DNA of 64,000 bases from Isoetes taiwanensis (Eukaryota; Streptophyta; Lycopodiopsida; Isoetales; Isoetaceae): positions 5,714,600 through 5,778,599 of the forward strand of contig JAJEKV010000058.1 of NCBI GenBank assembly GCA_021234155.1, written 5' to 3'. The stretch's first letter is position 1. The number at the start of each line of letters is the position of its first letter. This document shows, piece by piece, positions 35,701-48,826 of this stretch. Under the pieces are notes generated by a model that made no database searches, was not told where the DNA came from, and saw only the letters and a list, made by a program, of their open reading frames with translations. Both the position numbers and the translations under genes were made by a program.

Positions 35701-37293
35701 TTATTGCATTATAACCGTTGGATGAGGGCATATTCTATAGCATATACCCTCACATCCCATCCAAGCCATACACATAGTCGATTGACGGGGTCAATTGTTC
35801 ATGTGGCTCTATAATTGAGGCTTTGATGACCATTAGGTAAAATAAGAATACAGATTGGACTTATTAATAGACACTTCCAATTGAATAGCAAGTTTCTTTT
35901 CATCCTGCAATAAACAAGGGTGTGTCATTATGTTGAAGTTCATTCTCAATATAGGAGCCAAACGCGATGCTCAGATATTGTAGCCCTAGATATTCGAACA
36001 CCATATGCAAAGCACAATTCCAAATAGTCTAGCCTCATGCATATTCAGAATCAAACTCAATGTCTTCCACATGACATCTTTGAAGAGGATCTGGAGCATC
36101 AACAATCCCAGGAATAACTACCACATCTGCACAACATGAAACCCTTGCATAAAAATAAAAGACAAGAAACAAAAATGGCTCTAAATGGTTATGCACTTTT
36201 GCAAGGATTCCTGTTCATGCACATTGTATATGTTCATGAACATTGCATATGTTCATGCCTTACTTGTTTAACAAAGAACCAAAGAAAAAGAACAAAGTAT
36301 GGACTAGAACTAATTTTTGGCTCTGCATATTGGCTACACATGAATAGATCATAAATGAAGTCGTATTATATTATACAACAAGCATGAGTTACAACAAGGG
36401 CCTGCACAAAATCGGCATGAAGGAATCTACAAAAAGAATCCACTGCCAAATAATAAAAAGAAGCCCTTTATACTTAACATCTCCGGATATGCTTTATAAG
36501 AACAAACAAGTTAAGCTGCAAATACACAAAACACACACATGTGCAGAAAAATCTGGATATGGGGATGCATAAGACCACAATGGGAATTATGGTGATGCAG
36601 AACCCAAATATAGAAATATTTGTGCTCCTGCAACAACGCAACAACCGCTATTACGGGCTCCTGCATCAAACCTATGAAATCTAACTTAAGGAAAAAAAAC
36701 AAACAAAGAGAAGTTGTAAGATGCCAAACTTGCTCATTTATCTACGTATTTATATCACTTTACTATTAACAATCTTAGGTTATTTTATACGATCGTTATG
36801 AAAGGGCAAACAATATTGATGCATGAGGAAACATGTAACTTAATACACTTTCAATTGTGTTCTTCATTTGTACTAGGTACTAGAGCTCCTTTTCCTAATT
36901 CTAGAATTGGAGATTTCACCATGTTCATTATTGCCAAATGCAAAATGGCATGTCATGCCATTCTAGCACAATATTTTTTTTTTTAACAAACTAGTGTCAT
37001 ATCATTTCATGTTGTATGATCTGTTCCTCAAGTAGTGTCTTAGTGTCAACAAAGAGGCAAATCCTCAGCAATAGAGTGTCACAGGGGATTTTGCTAAAGG
37101 AAGAAACTAGAAATCAAGAACAAATGAACTGAAGAAAAGAAATGGAGAAACGATACGCCAAGAGAAAAATCTTTGAGTGTTCAAGGAGAATACATGAGAT
37201 CTCCCAAACACGGAGATAAGACAACAAAAATAACAGGATTTGTCTAAGCTTCTAAATCTAAGCTTCTGATATATATAGTACAACGGCCTTGGA
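32769..37293. other. Intergenic stretch without recognised genes
   Basis: Only short open frames are present. Those on the minus strand at 32,759-32,968 and 33,049-33,252 have compositional features of real protein (a CxxC in GCHKCHSTQKC; IPDREYDYPGAVWTLGSMGA) but I cannot place them. The remainder is AT-rich and contains several two-copy tandem duplications. Confidence 0.5.
33344..35626. repeat. Group of two-copy tandem duplications
   Basis: Five separate head-to-tail duplications occur: about 54 bp at 33,344-33,435, 51 bp period at 34,396-34,495, 55 bp at 34,763-34,871, 46 bp at 34,892-34,983, and 88 bp at 35,453-35,626. Each has exactly two diverged units, unlike true satellites. Confidence 0.8.
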
Positions 37294-37754
37294 TAACAAG
37301 ATTGCGTATTAAACGGAAGCAAATCATCGAAACGAGAGCAAAAGGAATATTCCTAAAAGATTCCTTTTTTTTACAAAAAAGGGGGTAAAATGAGGTAAAA
37401 AAAAATTTGCATGAAATTCAATTTTGACCCCCCTTAAATGACTAGTTTTTTTGTGGAACGAAAGAATTGACTTTTTTAAAGTGACACTTTTCAGAGCAAA
37501 TAGAATGTTCTTGAGTATGTTTTTAGAGAGAAACTCTAATTTCGAAGGATAAAATATTTAACAAAAAATTGAAGTAAAGTCTGTAACCGATACTGTAGTA
37601 TTCTCAAAATTTGAAGATAAAATCTTCATATTCACATGCAAAATTTACAGTCTTTTTCTAAGACTCAGTTATGTGCAAAAGTGTGAGGAGTGATGAAGGA
37701 GGGATCCAGGACGTCATCATGTTCATTTATGCCATCCTCATCTCCTTCTCAGAG

Positions 37755-39727
37755 TCAGTCACTCCAGTCAATCCATAGATCGTGGGACGGATAGGGTGGG
37801 CCCAAACTTCTTTCACTGTCACTTGAGGAAGTGCTTGAGTTGTCTTCCTCATCACTATCAACAGATGGTGAAGCATTGCCACCACCACTCCCTTCTTCAT
37901 CCTCTTCCTCGTAATTACAAGCCTTTTTAAGCAAATTAACAGTTTTTTGGCACAGACGATTGTCTGATTTCAATTTGAAATCATAGCATAATATAGTCAC
38001 ATCATTCAAGTTCAGCTCATCCCTACAACCCACTTTCTTAGACTTCCTCCCTTTTCCTTGACTTCTCATTTCTAACTCATACCTACCTTCAAAAGCATTT
38101 TCTGAACGTGTCACCAGCCAGTGAATCTTGAGTTTAGTTATTAAGCCTTCCTCCTTGACTGTATCAAGAACTTTTGCTATCCAAAAGGGTCGACCTTTGT
38201 CATCTTCCTCAGTTGGAAGAGCAATCAGCATACCTTTGGCAATTTCTGTGATATTGCCTTGAGGCTCATTCCTACGTCTTGGTCCAAGGTACATGACTCA
38301 GTCCTCGTCTTCCTCTGCTGCAGGTGCCACTGTAGCATTGCTTGGACCTGTTTGATTCTGGGGTTGATGGAAGGTATCAGGCCATTGAAACGGTTCTTGC
38401 AACTGTCTTAGAGCTAGATTTTGCAAGACCTCTTTCTGGTCAAGAAAGAAATTTCTCCACCACATTTGATCTTCTTCTGAGAAGTACTTGAAGCCCGAGG
38501 AAATGCCATTTTCAATGGCTTTTAAGGATGTCAATGGGGTACTTTTCTTCTGCTTGGACTCCTTAGGATTTTTGAGAGGAAGTTGCTCAGCACGCTCTAT
38601 GAGGCAATGGTCTGGAACAAATTTAAGGAAGTGCAATCCCTCTGCTGGACTCCAATCCTTAGTTGTGGCGTACTTCTTCCCCTGTAAGAAGCGTTGTCCA
38701 TCCTTCAAGTAGAACTTGATGTGATGTTGAAAGGTAAGATTCAACTTGTTCACAGCCAGTTCTCTATCTGAACGTTGAGGAAAAACAAACTCTCTAAAGT
38801 CTGCAGTCTCTTTAAGAAGCTCGACCACTGGAATAGGAGTGTAAGAATCTTCAATGACTCGAACTAAAGTAGGAAGACAAAAAGCTTTCTTCCTTCTGAG
38901 GCGCACAGAAAATCTGCTGAACATCTGGTCAATCTGATCATGGGTGTGCCCTTACAAGTAAAAATCCGAGCTTTACTTTTCTGAAGATCCTTAGCTCCAC
39001 TAGCATAGCACAATAAGCAAAGAGTGTTTGATTCTTGTTCTCTCTTGTAGTGTTGTCAAGTTGCAAGTAGAGCACAGGTGGTAGTTGCTCTTGCTCGCAC
39101 AGGACCTTATTAAGGATTGTAATTGTCAGGTTTGGGTCACCATGCAAGTTTGGATACGTCAAAAATACTTTACACTTTAGACTTCCTTTAAAGACCATGG
39201 CTCCTACAAGGTGGACTTTAACAAAACATTCCTCTGGCACATCTTTTGGAATATTTAGAAAATGGGGTAGAGTTGTCTTTTTTTGATCCATTCCATCAAT
39301 TACAATGGACATATATTGCAGTGGACGTTCGAGAGCTTTTTTTCTGTGTTTGGCGAGCTTTCTTCTCTCTGCTGCTTGTTGTTCACGATGTCTGGCAAGA
39401 TTCTGTTGCACAATGTCTGTAAAAGAAATCAGGTTAAAAATTTTTCTTCAAAGCAAGTGATAGGATGGAGGACATGAGCTTATTTCTTTCGACCTCTGTC
39501 TTTGCAGTTTCTCGTTGACTTTTTAATTCTGCACATCTTGAGCAAACAGACATTCTGTGTCTCCTTGGAATTTTCACAAGGCCAAATTCACTTTTCCACA
39601 GTCTGGTGAAGTGTGAGTAAGAGATGTGCTGAAACTGAATGCATGTCTCTTTGTATTCTTTGAAGACGTCTTTTTTTGTAATGTTGTCTGTGAGATGATA
39701 CATGTTGCTATTAGGCAACTTCTCACA
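37755..39727 (-). pseudogene. Family A transposase, catalytic and C-terminal part (copy 2)
   Basis: The plan, in coding order: Cys pairs (CSRCAELK, near 39,540), catalytic-type block 1 IVIDGMDQKKTTLPHF (39,255-39,305), block 2 LQLDNTTRENKNQTLFAYC (39,010-39,065) and block 3 GHTHDQIDQMF (about 38,915-38,950, across a one-base frame change). This D / DN / H-D pattern is that of an RNase H-like DDE transposase of the DUF7869 type. A long tail follows to a TGA at about 38,296. Directly beyond it MYLGPRRRNEPQ opens a further 179-codon frame with FWIAKVLDTVKEEGLITKLK, KIHWLV and an acidic end, resembling the reader-like (BAH/chromo-type) tail of element B's transposase. Copy 1 has CGA instead of TGA, so the two frames were probably one protein. 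The N-terminal portion lies beyond the Helitron. Confidence 0.75.
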
Positions 39728-42700
39728 TCTACTTATTTAAAAAGTTTTTGGGGTGTCTTGCTGATGCCGGTGTGCCCTTTTTTCCGGCGTTACATTGGAA
39801 GAAAAAACGATTTTCCGGCATTGTTTTCGCCTTTCCGGCTCCTTCCCCTCCCGTTACTATTTTGCCCCCAAAAAACCGTCGTTCTTGATTGTTCTACTGT
39901 GTGTAGCAGAGGAGCGGATAGACCGTTTCAGTCCTCTCGCAATATGATTCTGGGCGGACGGTGACTTCATGGAGGACGGAACCAGACTAAGGAGCATCGA
40001 GCCATTTTTTGCAGATATCTAAACCATTTTGATGGTTTGAGATTTTTGTTTTTGATGTTCTACAATGAGGTTCGGTTTTGTTTATCTATGCAATCTTTTA
40101 GATTCGTTTAAATGAGTTTTTGTTGATCTGAGTTCTATTTTTACCACAGATGAAGTGAAGCATGCACCAGATTCTTTGGCTTCAGTTATTCTATTTATAC
40201 AGCTATCACGGTAGGAGCAAGAGGAGCCGGCATGCAATTATGGGGCCGTTGAGATTTCTCTGCTGCCAATCCGTTTATTTTTTCCTTTCTCCACTTATAG
40301 AAAACGATGCCGAGGTCGCAACACAAAGCTTTCAATCTGAAACTCCGTATCTCCATTTTCCAAAGCTTTTACAGCCAGCCATTTGATTCTGGAAGACCCT
40401 GGAGCAGGAATATTGCATGCAGCACCTGGGATTTTGGTTAGTATGCAGTAGCATTGATGCCTGGTTATGGCGGACGAACTTGCATACAGAAGAATCCGTG
40501 GCTGGTATTGACTCCATTAGTACGAAAATACATGCTGCAGAACTGTTCCTATTTTGGTATCTTATTTTTGGGTTCTTTGGTTTAGACTAAACCGCCTTTC
40601 CAAGTTTGCAAATCACATTCGGGGTAAACTCTTTATGGTTTCTTAAATCTCTATTTTGCAGAAATCCAACTCTATTTTGCAGAACATCTGATTTTGTATG
40701 TAGGTAAGTTTTCGTACTATTTTGCAGGCATTCATGACAGATTTCTGGCAACTGACCGATCTAAAATTGTGGGAGAAATCTGGCTGATGGTAGTGGCAAC
40801 TTTCAAAATTTAAGCTCCTTTCGACACAAAGCACTTTGGTTCCAGGTATAATTTTCCTTGCATACAAGGGATGCTCTTTTATGTTTTCTCATTCTGATTC
40901 TGTTCTTTTGAAATGCTTAGCCCTTGCAATATGCCATGATTAACATTTGCTTGCTGGAGAAGGACGTTTTTAAGTCTAGGGTTCAGGTAAAATATGCTCA
41001 ATGTATCTCTTGCTATTTTAATTTCTATAAATGTTTGATCTGAATAAATCTTTAATTGTTTCCAGAAACATTTACTTAGCTGACCATATTTTGGGTGCAT
41101 AGATCCATTTTTCGTCAGCCATTCAAGCCTCTTTGCATTTGTTTGAGTAATGCTTAGATTTCTTTTGCCATTGAAGGTTTGCTTTCTGATCTTTTTCCTT
41201 TAAATTCATTACCACGATTCTGTAAATTTTTTGGCAATTCTGGATGCTAATCCACCTGTATTTATGCTCTTCATACTAAAATACGATCCAGAGACAAATC
41301 TTTGGAGAGAGTCGATTTCCCAATTCTAACATTAACTCTGATCCATTTCCAAATTCTAACTTTTGTTGTTTTATGCATATGTATAAGTGTAGTTACCATC
41401 GTTTTCGACATTGTTCTATTGTAGGAATCTTATATTTCAAGTTTTGAGAACCAACAATAATGTCGTTTTTGCATTCCTTACAGAAAGAACATTTGTCTAC
41501 TTTTCATGCAAGGTGCATAAGATGATTTAATCATGTGTTGTTTTTTTATGATGTTGTTGTAATGTGTAGGTTCTCGAAAGCTATGGAATGGAGCAAGAAT
41601 TTTCCTTTCCAGATGTTCGTTGGTACTGTTTTGAAGATCCTTTTAAAGCAAAGGTATATGTATTTGTTTTACATCCTTATTCAAAACAAATTTAAGTAGG
41701 AACAGGTTCATTGCTCATGCTAGCCCTATTTGTGAGTCCTTTGATGCCAATGTTTCTAATTACTGGAGTCAATGAGGAGCACCAAAAGCAGAATCCAATT
41801 TCTGGTCTGTGCAGTGTAGTACTTAGGAAATCTTATTATTATGCATATATAGGTCTCCACGTATAAAAATGTAGAAATTAGCTAGATAGAAGTTGAACAA
41901 TTGTTTGTGGCCATAAAACTCCCTTGGTTTTCTGTACTGCCATTTCCTTCGTTAATATTAGAACTATGAGCATAAAATCTACGATCTGATTGTATGCCAG
42001 ATGTCTTAAAATTGTGTGAACTTCCATGCGAAGAAATAGGCATTGTCCATTATGTTGATGACTGAACACTGTATTGAAAAACAAATTCATTGAAGAAGGT
42101 AGTAAAGAGAAATTGGACGTAAGAAGTTGTTGATAAACTGCCATTTCACAATTATTGTTTCATTGCCAGTTGAGGAAGATCTTTTACTACAATAATCTTT
42201 TGCAATCATGTTTTACATCCCTTATAATTCTACAACTTATTTACAAGAAAGGAATGATTGGTTCTACTTTTTTTTTTTTAAAGGGTAATAGATCTATGGT
42301 TTATAACCACTGGAGGATGAAATTTTTTCCATCTATAAGTTTGTTCCTATAAAGAAATGTAGTTGCAAGTTAAAGCTTAGAGCACCCCCTGCATTTAGAG
42401 CATCCATTCCCTATATGCCTATGTACCTTTTCTTGGCACAATGTTTTAAACATGAAAAAAGCAGGCCCTAAATTTTAATGTAAACATACATGTTGGGATG
42501 AAAGTTGTGCATGTATCTTATGGACTTTTGAGGATGTTATCTTTATGATCATAAATAAAGTTGCACCTCATTATGGTGTAATTGCCAAGTTCGAAATAAA
42601 ACTTATGCTCAGGGCACCACTTAATTTATGCTCATATCTAAAAGTTTGAGGAAGTTGATCATGAGTCCATTCTTACCAATGTCAACATGCATTGTTGTTG

Positions 42701-42777
42701 AAGTTGCACATATGAAAGGCCGGGCAAAAACACATCCCAGAACATTAGCCCGGCAACGGTGGGCACCCGTTTACTAG
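39728..42777. mobile_element. Helitron, non-autonomous, 3,050 bp
   Basis: The insertion is exact: copy 1 has CTCACA|TGTCTC at 11,455-11,466, while copy 2 has CTCACA|TCTACTTATT at the left and TTTACTAG|TGTCTC at the right. The insert therefore begins TCTACT, ends CTAG, sits between A and T and has no target duplication, all defining Helitron features. Fifteen bases before the CTAG end's ACCCGTTTA lies GCCC-GGCAACGGT-GGGC, a degenerate form of the terminal hairpin. No Rep/helicase frame is present. Confidence 0.9.
41570..41653 (+). other. Exon-like fragment captured by the Helitron
   Basis: An 84-nt open block is bounded by TGTAG on the left and GTATAT on the right, as a spliced exon would be. 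It reads VLESYGMEQEFSFPDVRWYC followed by FEDPFKAK. Surrounding sequence looks intronic. Plant Helitrons commonly carry such gene pieces. I do not recognise the parent gene. Confidence 0.5.
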
Positions 42778-43796
42778 TGTCTCTCTAAAATATTTCTCCA
42801 TCCATGTAACAGCAGCCAGGGCATGCATAGTTACAACTCTTCTTGGTCCACAGTGATCATCAATTGCTGGGTTTTTGTCCAGTCTTTTGTGTATTCGAGA
42901 CATTCTTGTGGACCCTGGTCGGTGGACAACCATGAAGCATTTTTGGCAGACTTGTTCACGGTTAATGTAGTGCAAGAAGGTGTTGCGGTCTGGTCTTACA
43001 TGATAAGCTAAGTAGGCATTCTGGTCTGCCAATGTCATTGAACTATAGTTGTCTCTAACTGCTCGTAGTTTGGCCATGTTAAATCTGTTGATGCAACCCA
43101 ATAAGCAGCATTTAGTTCTCAGGAGTCTTCTCATTTTGTGTTCATCCATAAGGTTTCTTCTTCTTACAGAGGAGCATGCTCTCAAACTAAAATCCACCTT
43201 GAATTTCTTTGAAGATTGGCTGGAGAACATGTAATCTCCTTGTTCCTCGTTGGTGTCATCATCTTCTGATGAAACTTCTACTCTAGGGGTAATCTCCTCT
43301 GTCCTGATTGGTGTATTTGTAGAGGAAAACAGACCACGTGAAGTTGTTCCCAGAAAAGGCGGTAGTACAGTGTTAAAGGATGGTGATGGCCCATAAGAGG
43401 TTGTGGCATCAGCTGTTCTTGTACCATCTTGAAAAGGAGTTCTTGCAAACATCTCCTTTAGAGCGGACTGGAATTCTGCAAATCCATGTGTCACAACCGT
43501 TGTGTGAAGAGAAGTGCATGCTGCAGCATCGTCCTCATTTGTAGTGAAGTCCTGGTGAGAGAAATTGTAGTGAACCTCACAGTCTTTTGTGTTTTCTGTG
43601 TTCCTTGTATGTTTGCACGAAGGGGGCAAAACTACAAAAGGGGGGGTAGCTTGTTCTTGAGCACCCGTTGTTGTGGAGCATCTGTAGGTCCGGGGGATGG
43701 AACGAAGGGTGGTGGCCGCATGCTTCGAACTGGTGGTGATGCCTTGGAAGGAGATCCCAGTGTCATGTCTACTGGACTTGGTGACGGTTGGAAGGG
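42778..43796 (-). pseudogene. Family A transposase, N-terminal middle part (copy 2)
   Basis: This is the segment between the Helitron and element B. It contains a Ser/Thr-rich stretch, LMDEHKMRRLLRTKCC, GCINRFNMAKLR, CQKCFMVV and CGPRRVVTMHALAAVTWMEK; the Cys pairs may form a zinc-binding domain of the kind found ahead of the DDE core. The frame is open for about 335 codons, then is cut by the Helitron directly after MEKYFRET, where the downstream piece resumes with CEKLPNSNMYHL. Confidence 0.75.
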
Positions 43797-44049
43797 TGGT
43801 AACCATCATTCAATTAAATTGGGATTATGTCTTAATTTTGGGATAAATTTTATATTGCACTTTTTTAGTAACTTTGTTAAATTCACTTTTTAGTATCTTT
43901 GTTGCCCTTAGACTAGAATAGACGTTAACATATAATCATACACGGGAATATAAATTCACACCTTAACTTCAAATTACAAATTCATATATCATGAAACTCA
44001 AGTAGTACACAACTTTTATTAAAAGTGATTGATACATAGTAACTGTTTA

Positions 44050-47019
44050 TCATTTTTCCACCAACATCCCCAAGGATATGAGAACCTTATTCCTTACATC
44101 CTGAGGTATTGTAACTCTCGCTGTTTTACTAGGAATAGTTTTTGGAGTCCACGAGTACAATACAGTTTCAATGTCTAGCCAAAGATCAGGATCACTAGGA
44201 TTTCTTCTCCACCTCTTTGTCCAACAATCTGAATATCTTTCTTTATCGGTGACATTACTCAACTGATGTACTGGACACCACCATTCCACGCGCACCTTAT
44301 TGAAGTTAACATCACCTTCTTCTTTGCAAATATCCGAGATAGTCCATCCCAACCACACTGGATAGGTCTCTAGATCTGCTGGTTTTACTACTACAAATTG
44401 GTGGCACTCCACGTCAGTAGAAGGTTCATAAGAATCCATGCCTAGATATTTTGGCCTATCCTTCTTAGGACCAACATAGTGTTTATCAGATTGAGGAGGA
44501 GCATATGCCTTCACAATGCTACTAATGGTACCATCATCTTCGTCAGCACCAGCTAATGTTTTCCACTTACTTTTAGGGAACCACCCTTCTTTCAGCTCTT
44601 CTGAGGATGTGTCTACCTCATCCAACAAGTTGATCACCTTCTTCCAATAATCTATCAATGCACGATTAGTGTCATCTGAATTAGTTTGCCAATGCTTGAT
44701 GTAGTCATTGATGCCATCCTTAGTCAATCCCAATTGCTTGACTTCTTCAGTTGGTTTTAGAGCTTTTGGTTGACCAGGAGGTATCATAGGCTTGCCATTT
44801 GCATCCCTGCGCCAAATTTCTGCCCCACCTCTCCACTTCTCCTCTGAAGGTCTCATTTTCCATTGCATGATTGGAATCCCTTCTCTCACCCAAAAAGTGA
44901 ATTGAAGAGGTCTAGAATGACCTTCCATGTCGAGAGCATAACCATCCACAAAACTCTTCCAATCAGGCACTTCTTCTATGATAGATCCTATAGGAGATGG
45001 ATTTGTACATCCATGAAATATTTCCAATAGCCTGGGAAAGTTGGTAACTGTCTGCTGTCTCAATACATGACTAAATTTTCCAAACAATGCATCCACATCC
45101 TCATGAGTATGTCCTGGCATTAGGAACCCCAAATTGACTCTTTCAAAAATACCCACAGCTGTTAAGTAGGATAGGAAAGAAAACATCCACCTGTTCTTAT
45201 TTTGACCAGCACAATTATCTAGTTGCAAGAGGAGCTTTACGGGCATCTCGAGGTTTAGCACGAGATGTTGAAGCTCCAACATGTTCATTAGGTCCATTCC
45301 TCCTAAATCTTGCCTTGCTAAACTTTTCAATACTATTAGGGTTCCATCCAACAATGCACTATGTAGTGCCTGGCTAGCTGTAGGATCCTGTAGGTGACCA
45401 TTGTAACCCTTCTTATAGTTTCTTAAACACCTCATGATACTCCCAATGTGAAAATCTGGACCATCACTCCACAACTCTAAACCCGAAATGGCCATAATAG
45501 GTCTCGAGGCCCCATGCAATATTGCCCCGATCATTGAAATCTGCAAAAGGGTATGATCTTCCACATGACTTAGGAATGTACTTGAATTGTGGAAGACAAG
45601 TCTTCTGTTGGTCCATTTTATCATGTATAATACATAGATAGTTATTAGGTTCCATTGCAGATAAGGTCCTCCACATCCAATAAGTTGATCTACATGATAG
45701 TTGATCTGTCATATGGTCCTTCATATGTTCCCTTATCTTTGCCCTTAGACTTGGTTGCACAGTCTTATCTAGTGTCTCCTTCAGCTTAGCACATAAATTG
45801 CACTTGGCAAAGTTGTTTGAAGTTGCTATGGTCACATGCTTGAAATGCTTATTCCATAGCCTACTAAAACTGGGCTGGGATATAGAGGCCACTCCAAGTT
45901 CCCGAAGCAATGCATTTATTTCCTCTAATATGCTCTTCTGGGTACAATGGGATGGCAATCTCTTTTCAACAATAACTCTACCACTTTCATCCTTCTTACT
46001 CTTATGTGGCATGTTTTCGCATTGAAATCCACATATCTTTCAAATATTTCCTTTGCACTATAGTTCTTGAGGTAGGCCTTACGAGGCCGGTGTTCTCATG
46101 CAATGCAATTTTACTACCATTTTCATGTCTCTTTTTGCCGGTTATTGCCAAGAAGAGGTTGGAATTCCATGTATAGCCATCCATGCTTTTGAACATATCC
46201 ACTTTCCATTCAATGGGAATCTTTTCTTCTTTGATCTTTCATCCTGAATTGCATAGCCAAATATGGTGTACATGAAATTTCTCCTACTATCACACTTATG
46301 TTCCTGATATGTAGCTCTTGCTCCCACCAACTCCTCTATTGTGAACATTCTAACACAAGAAGCCCAACAACATTCACCTCCTCTAACCTTCATCATAGCT
46401 TCAGGAGAACAATCATAATCTGACTTGCATCTTTTGGTGGGATAATGTTTGAAAGTTGGAAGTGGCCTCTTGCTACACTGTGTGAACATTGTTGACAATG
46501 GTTCTACATCTAAAGGAAACGTGTAGTTCCCCTCCAGTTGAATACTGTCCCTAGGCCATGCAACAATAGTTGGAACCTCTAGTTGCTTCACACAAGCTAG
46601 GCATTCTTGTTTGCCTGAACCCTTTTCCTTCCAATTGTCATATAATTTTGAGATTGCCACACCTAACTTTGTCCTCCCTAATCTTTCATCATTCAACTTT
46701 GCATTGATAGGATCTGCTAGAACAATAATCCCTTCTCCCATCTTGCCTCTGTTGCATGCATGCGGGGATCTTGACCTTTTTGTTTTCCAATCGGCCCGGT
46801 ATAAAGTACAATTTCCTTTCCTTTGCCATCATCCTTTTCATTTGAGGTCTTTTCCTTTCCTTTGCCATCATCAACATCATTTGGAGTCTTTTCCTTTCCT
46901 TTGCCATCATCAACATCATTTGAGGTATTTTCCTTTCCTTGGACATCATGTTCATTAGTTGGGAATTTCTCCTTGCCTTGATTAGCATCATTGGGGGCTT
47001 TTTTTTTAGCATTTTGCAT
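44050..47019 (-). pseudogene. Element B DDE-type transposase, several frame breaks
   Basis: Starting at MQNAKKKAPNDANQG (47,019), the protein has a hydrophilic N-terminus with four 13-residue repeats (DDGKGKEKT type), a region with CLACV, CCWASCVRMF and YQEHKCDSRRNFMYTIFGYA, then CNLCAKLKETLDK. The core carries IIHDKMDQQKTCLPQF (about 45,600-45,640), LLQLDNCAGQNKNRWMFSF (about 45,180-45,235) and PGHTHEDVDALF (45,083-45,118), which I read as the three acidic blocks of an RNase H-like transposase. The C-terminal 200 residues (HQFVVVKPADLETYPVWLGW, VRVEWWCP, ERYSDCWTKRW) resemble a BAH-like reader domain and end at 44,050 near the left terminal repeat. Frame changes near 46,735, 46,150, 46,010 and 45,490 break an otherwise full-length protein; they may be sequence errors. 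About 960 residues if continuous. Confidence 0.8.
46810..46965 (-). repeat. 39-bp tandem repeat coding for 13-residue units
   Basis: Four units of 39 bp encode variants of DDGKGKEKTPNDV in the N-terminus of the element B transposase. The multiple-of-three period keeps the frame, which argues that the region was under coding constraint when it expanded. Confidence 0.85.
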
Positions 47020-47519
47020 GCCATTGACCTAGAATGCATAAAAATATATAGTAAGTTAGCATATCCAAATAACCTCTAACTAACATGTTCATAAATGAAA
47101 GCCTCGTATGTCTTATTCTATTTGATCATTCTATTTATATAATGGGATTCCCCAAGTTATTTTCCTCAACATTATATAAAAATAAAACCCTCTACTTATA
47201 ACCTTCAAACTTGTATCCTATAATAACCTTAGAAATAACTTTTAAGGTTATTATAGGTTTGCAGTTTTAAGGTTAAGAAGTTTATTATAGGTTAGAAAAT
47301 TTAAGGTTGGAAAGTTATTGTAGGTTAAAAGTTTTAAGTTTAGAAGTCTAACTCATGAACTTTCAACCTTATAACTTAACTATTAACTTAAAACTATTTT
47401 AAAAACTTATAAGTCATAACTTTTAAACTTAATAACCCTTAAAACAATTGTCCTTAAAACAATTAACCCTTGTAATAAATTTTCGCGGAAGTTATAATGG
47501 CGCGGTACGAAATTTTAGA

Positions 47520-48300
47520 AGCAGTTATTATTTCAAGTTAGCCTTCCTTTTCAAACTTTTCTCTCACGCTTTCGAACATTAGCGCTTCTGCTTCCAATTT
47601 CGGCATTCCAGGCGCTTCTGATTCCAATTTCGGCTTTCTCGACTTCTATCTGCTTCTCGGCATCATCAATCTACCTTCAATCTATCTTCTCTGCTTTCTG
47701 GGCATCAATCTATCTGCTGCATGACCTAAGGAATCAATCTATCTGCTGCATGACCTAAGGAATCGTCAATCTATCTTTCTCGGCTTCAATCTGCTTCCGA
47801 GCTTTTATCTGTTTTCGAGCTTTCGAGCTTTTATCTGTTTTTAAGCGCTTTCGAGCTTTTATCTGTTTTTATCTGTTTCTGCTTTTGGGTTTTCGGCTTC
47901 TATCTGCTTCTCGGCTTCTATCTGCAGCAATCTCGACTTCTATCTGCTTCTCGGCTTCTATCTGCATCAATCTCGACTTCTATCGCTTCTAGGCTTCTAT
48001 CGCTTTAGGGTTTTTTTTCTCAAAGGTTTTTTTAGCTCAAAGGTTTGTAGGCTCTATACAAATCGCGGTTTTTGGGTTTCGGCTCTCTACAATCTCTCTG
48101 ACTTTGAATAACTTTGGTTTTTTGTGTTAAAGCTTCTCGGCTTCTCGGCTTCTCGGCTTTTTCTCGGCTTCTTAAGGCTAAAATCATCTGCTATTGGCTT
48201 CTCGAATCAAATCAACTTTGATTTTCGATCTTTTGGTTTCGGCTAGAAGGCAAAGGCTCAATTCTCGGGTACAGAACACAAATAGGTTAGTATTTCCTGT
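47520..48300 (+). promoter_or_regulatory. Pyrimidine-rich region between the divergent genes of element B
   Basis: Repeated TCGGCTTCTATCTGC-type pyrimidine blocks fill this interval, including a 29-bp tandem duplication at 47,704-47,763 (ATCAATCTATCTGCTGCATG and onwards). A similar tract precedes the truncated gene at 4.6-5.0 kb and 60.6-61.0 kb, so it may be a conserved leader or promoter region of this element class. GGCTCTATACAAATCGCG occurs at 48,049 and, in near-identical form, at 48,821. Confidence 0.5.
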
Positions 48301-48429
48301 TATATACATAAAGTAGTTATTTTACATAAAGCAGTTCCTCACAGGATTGGTTCTGTGATCTTGCCTATATGATCTGCTCTTATTCTATTTCACTAGGTCT
48401 TCCTCTATCTGTTCTAATTAATGATCTAA

Positions 48430-48560
48430 AATAATGAAGTAAATAATGATCTATGATCTATCTGCTCTATGATCTATGATCTATCTGCTCTATGATCTAT
48501 GATCTATCTGCTGTATGATCTATCTGCTGTATGATCTATCTGCTGATTCTCCTGTATCTG
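48430..48560. repeat. Microsatellite-like ATGATCTATCTGCT repeats
   Basis: Short units ATGATCTATG and ATCTATCTGCTNT alternate for about 115 bp upstream of the FCP1-like gene. The unit ATCTATCTGCT is also frequent in the pyrimidine-rich region, so the array probably grew from it. Confidence 0.7.
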
Positions 48561-48826
48561 CTCTTATTATATTTCACTAGCTCTTCCTCTATCTGCTCTA
48601 AATAATGAACTAAAACAATGAACTAAATTTTGAACTAAACAAGGACTATTATTATTATATATCTGCTCTAACTGGCTTCATATTTTGAATTCTGCATTCT
48701 GCATTCTGTTAGAATAATATGTTGGAATGGGAGAAATCGCGATTGGCGCATTTCTATTTTTGGGTTACGTTTTTCCACTAGATTAATCAAAGCTCGGCTC
48801 GGCTTTTCTTTTCATACGGCTCTATA

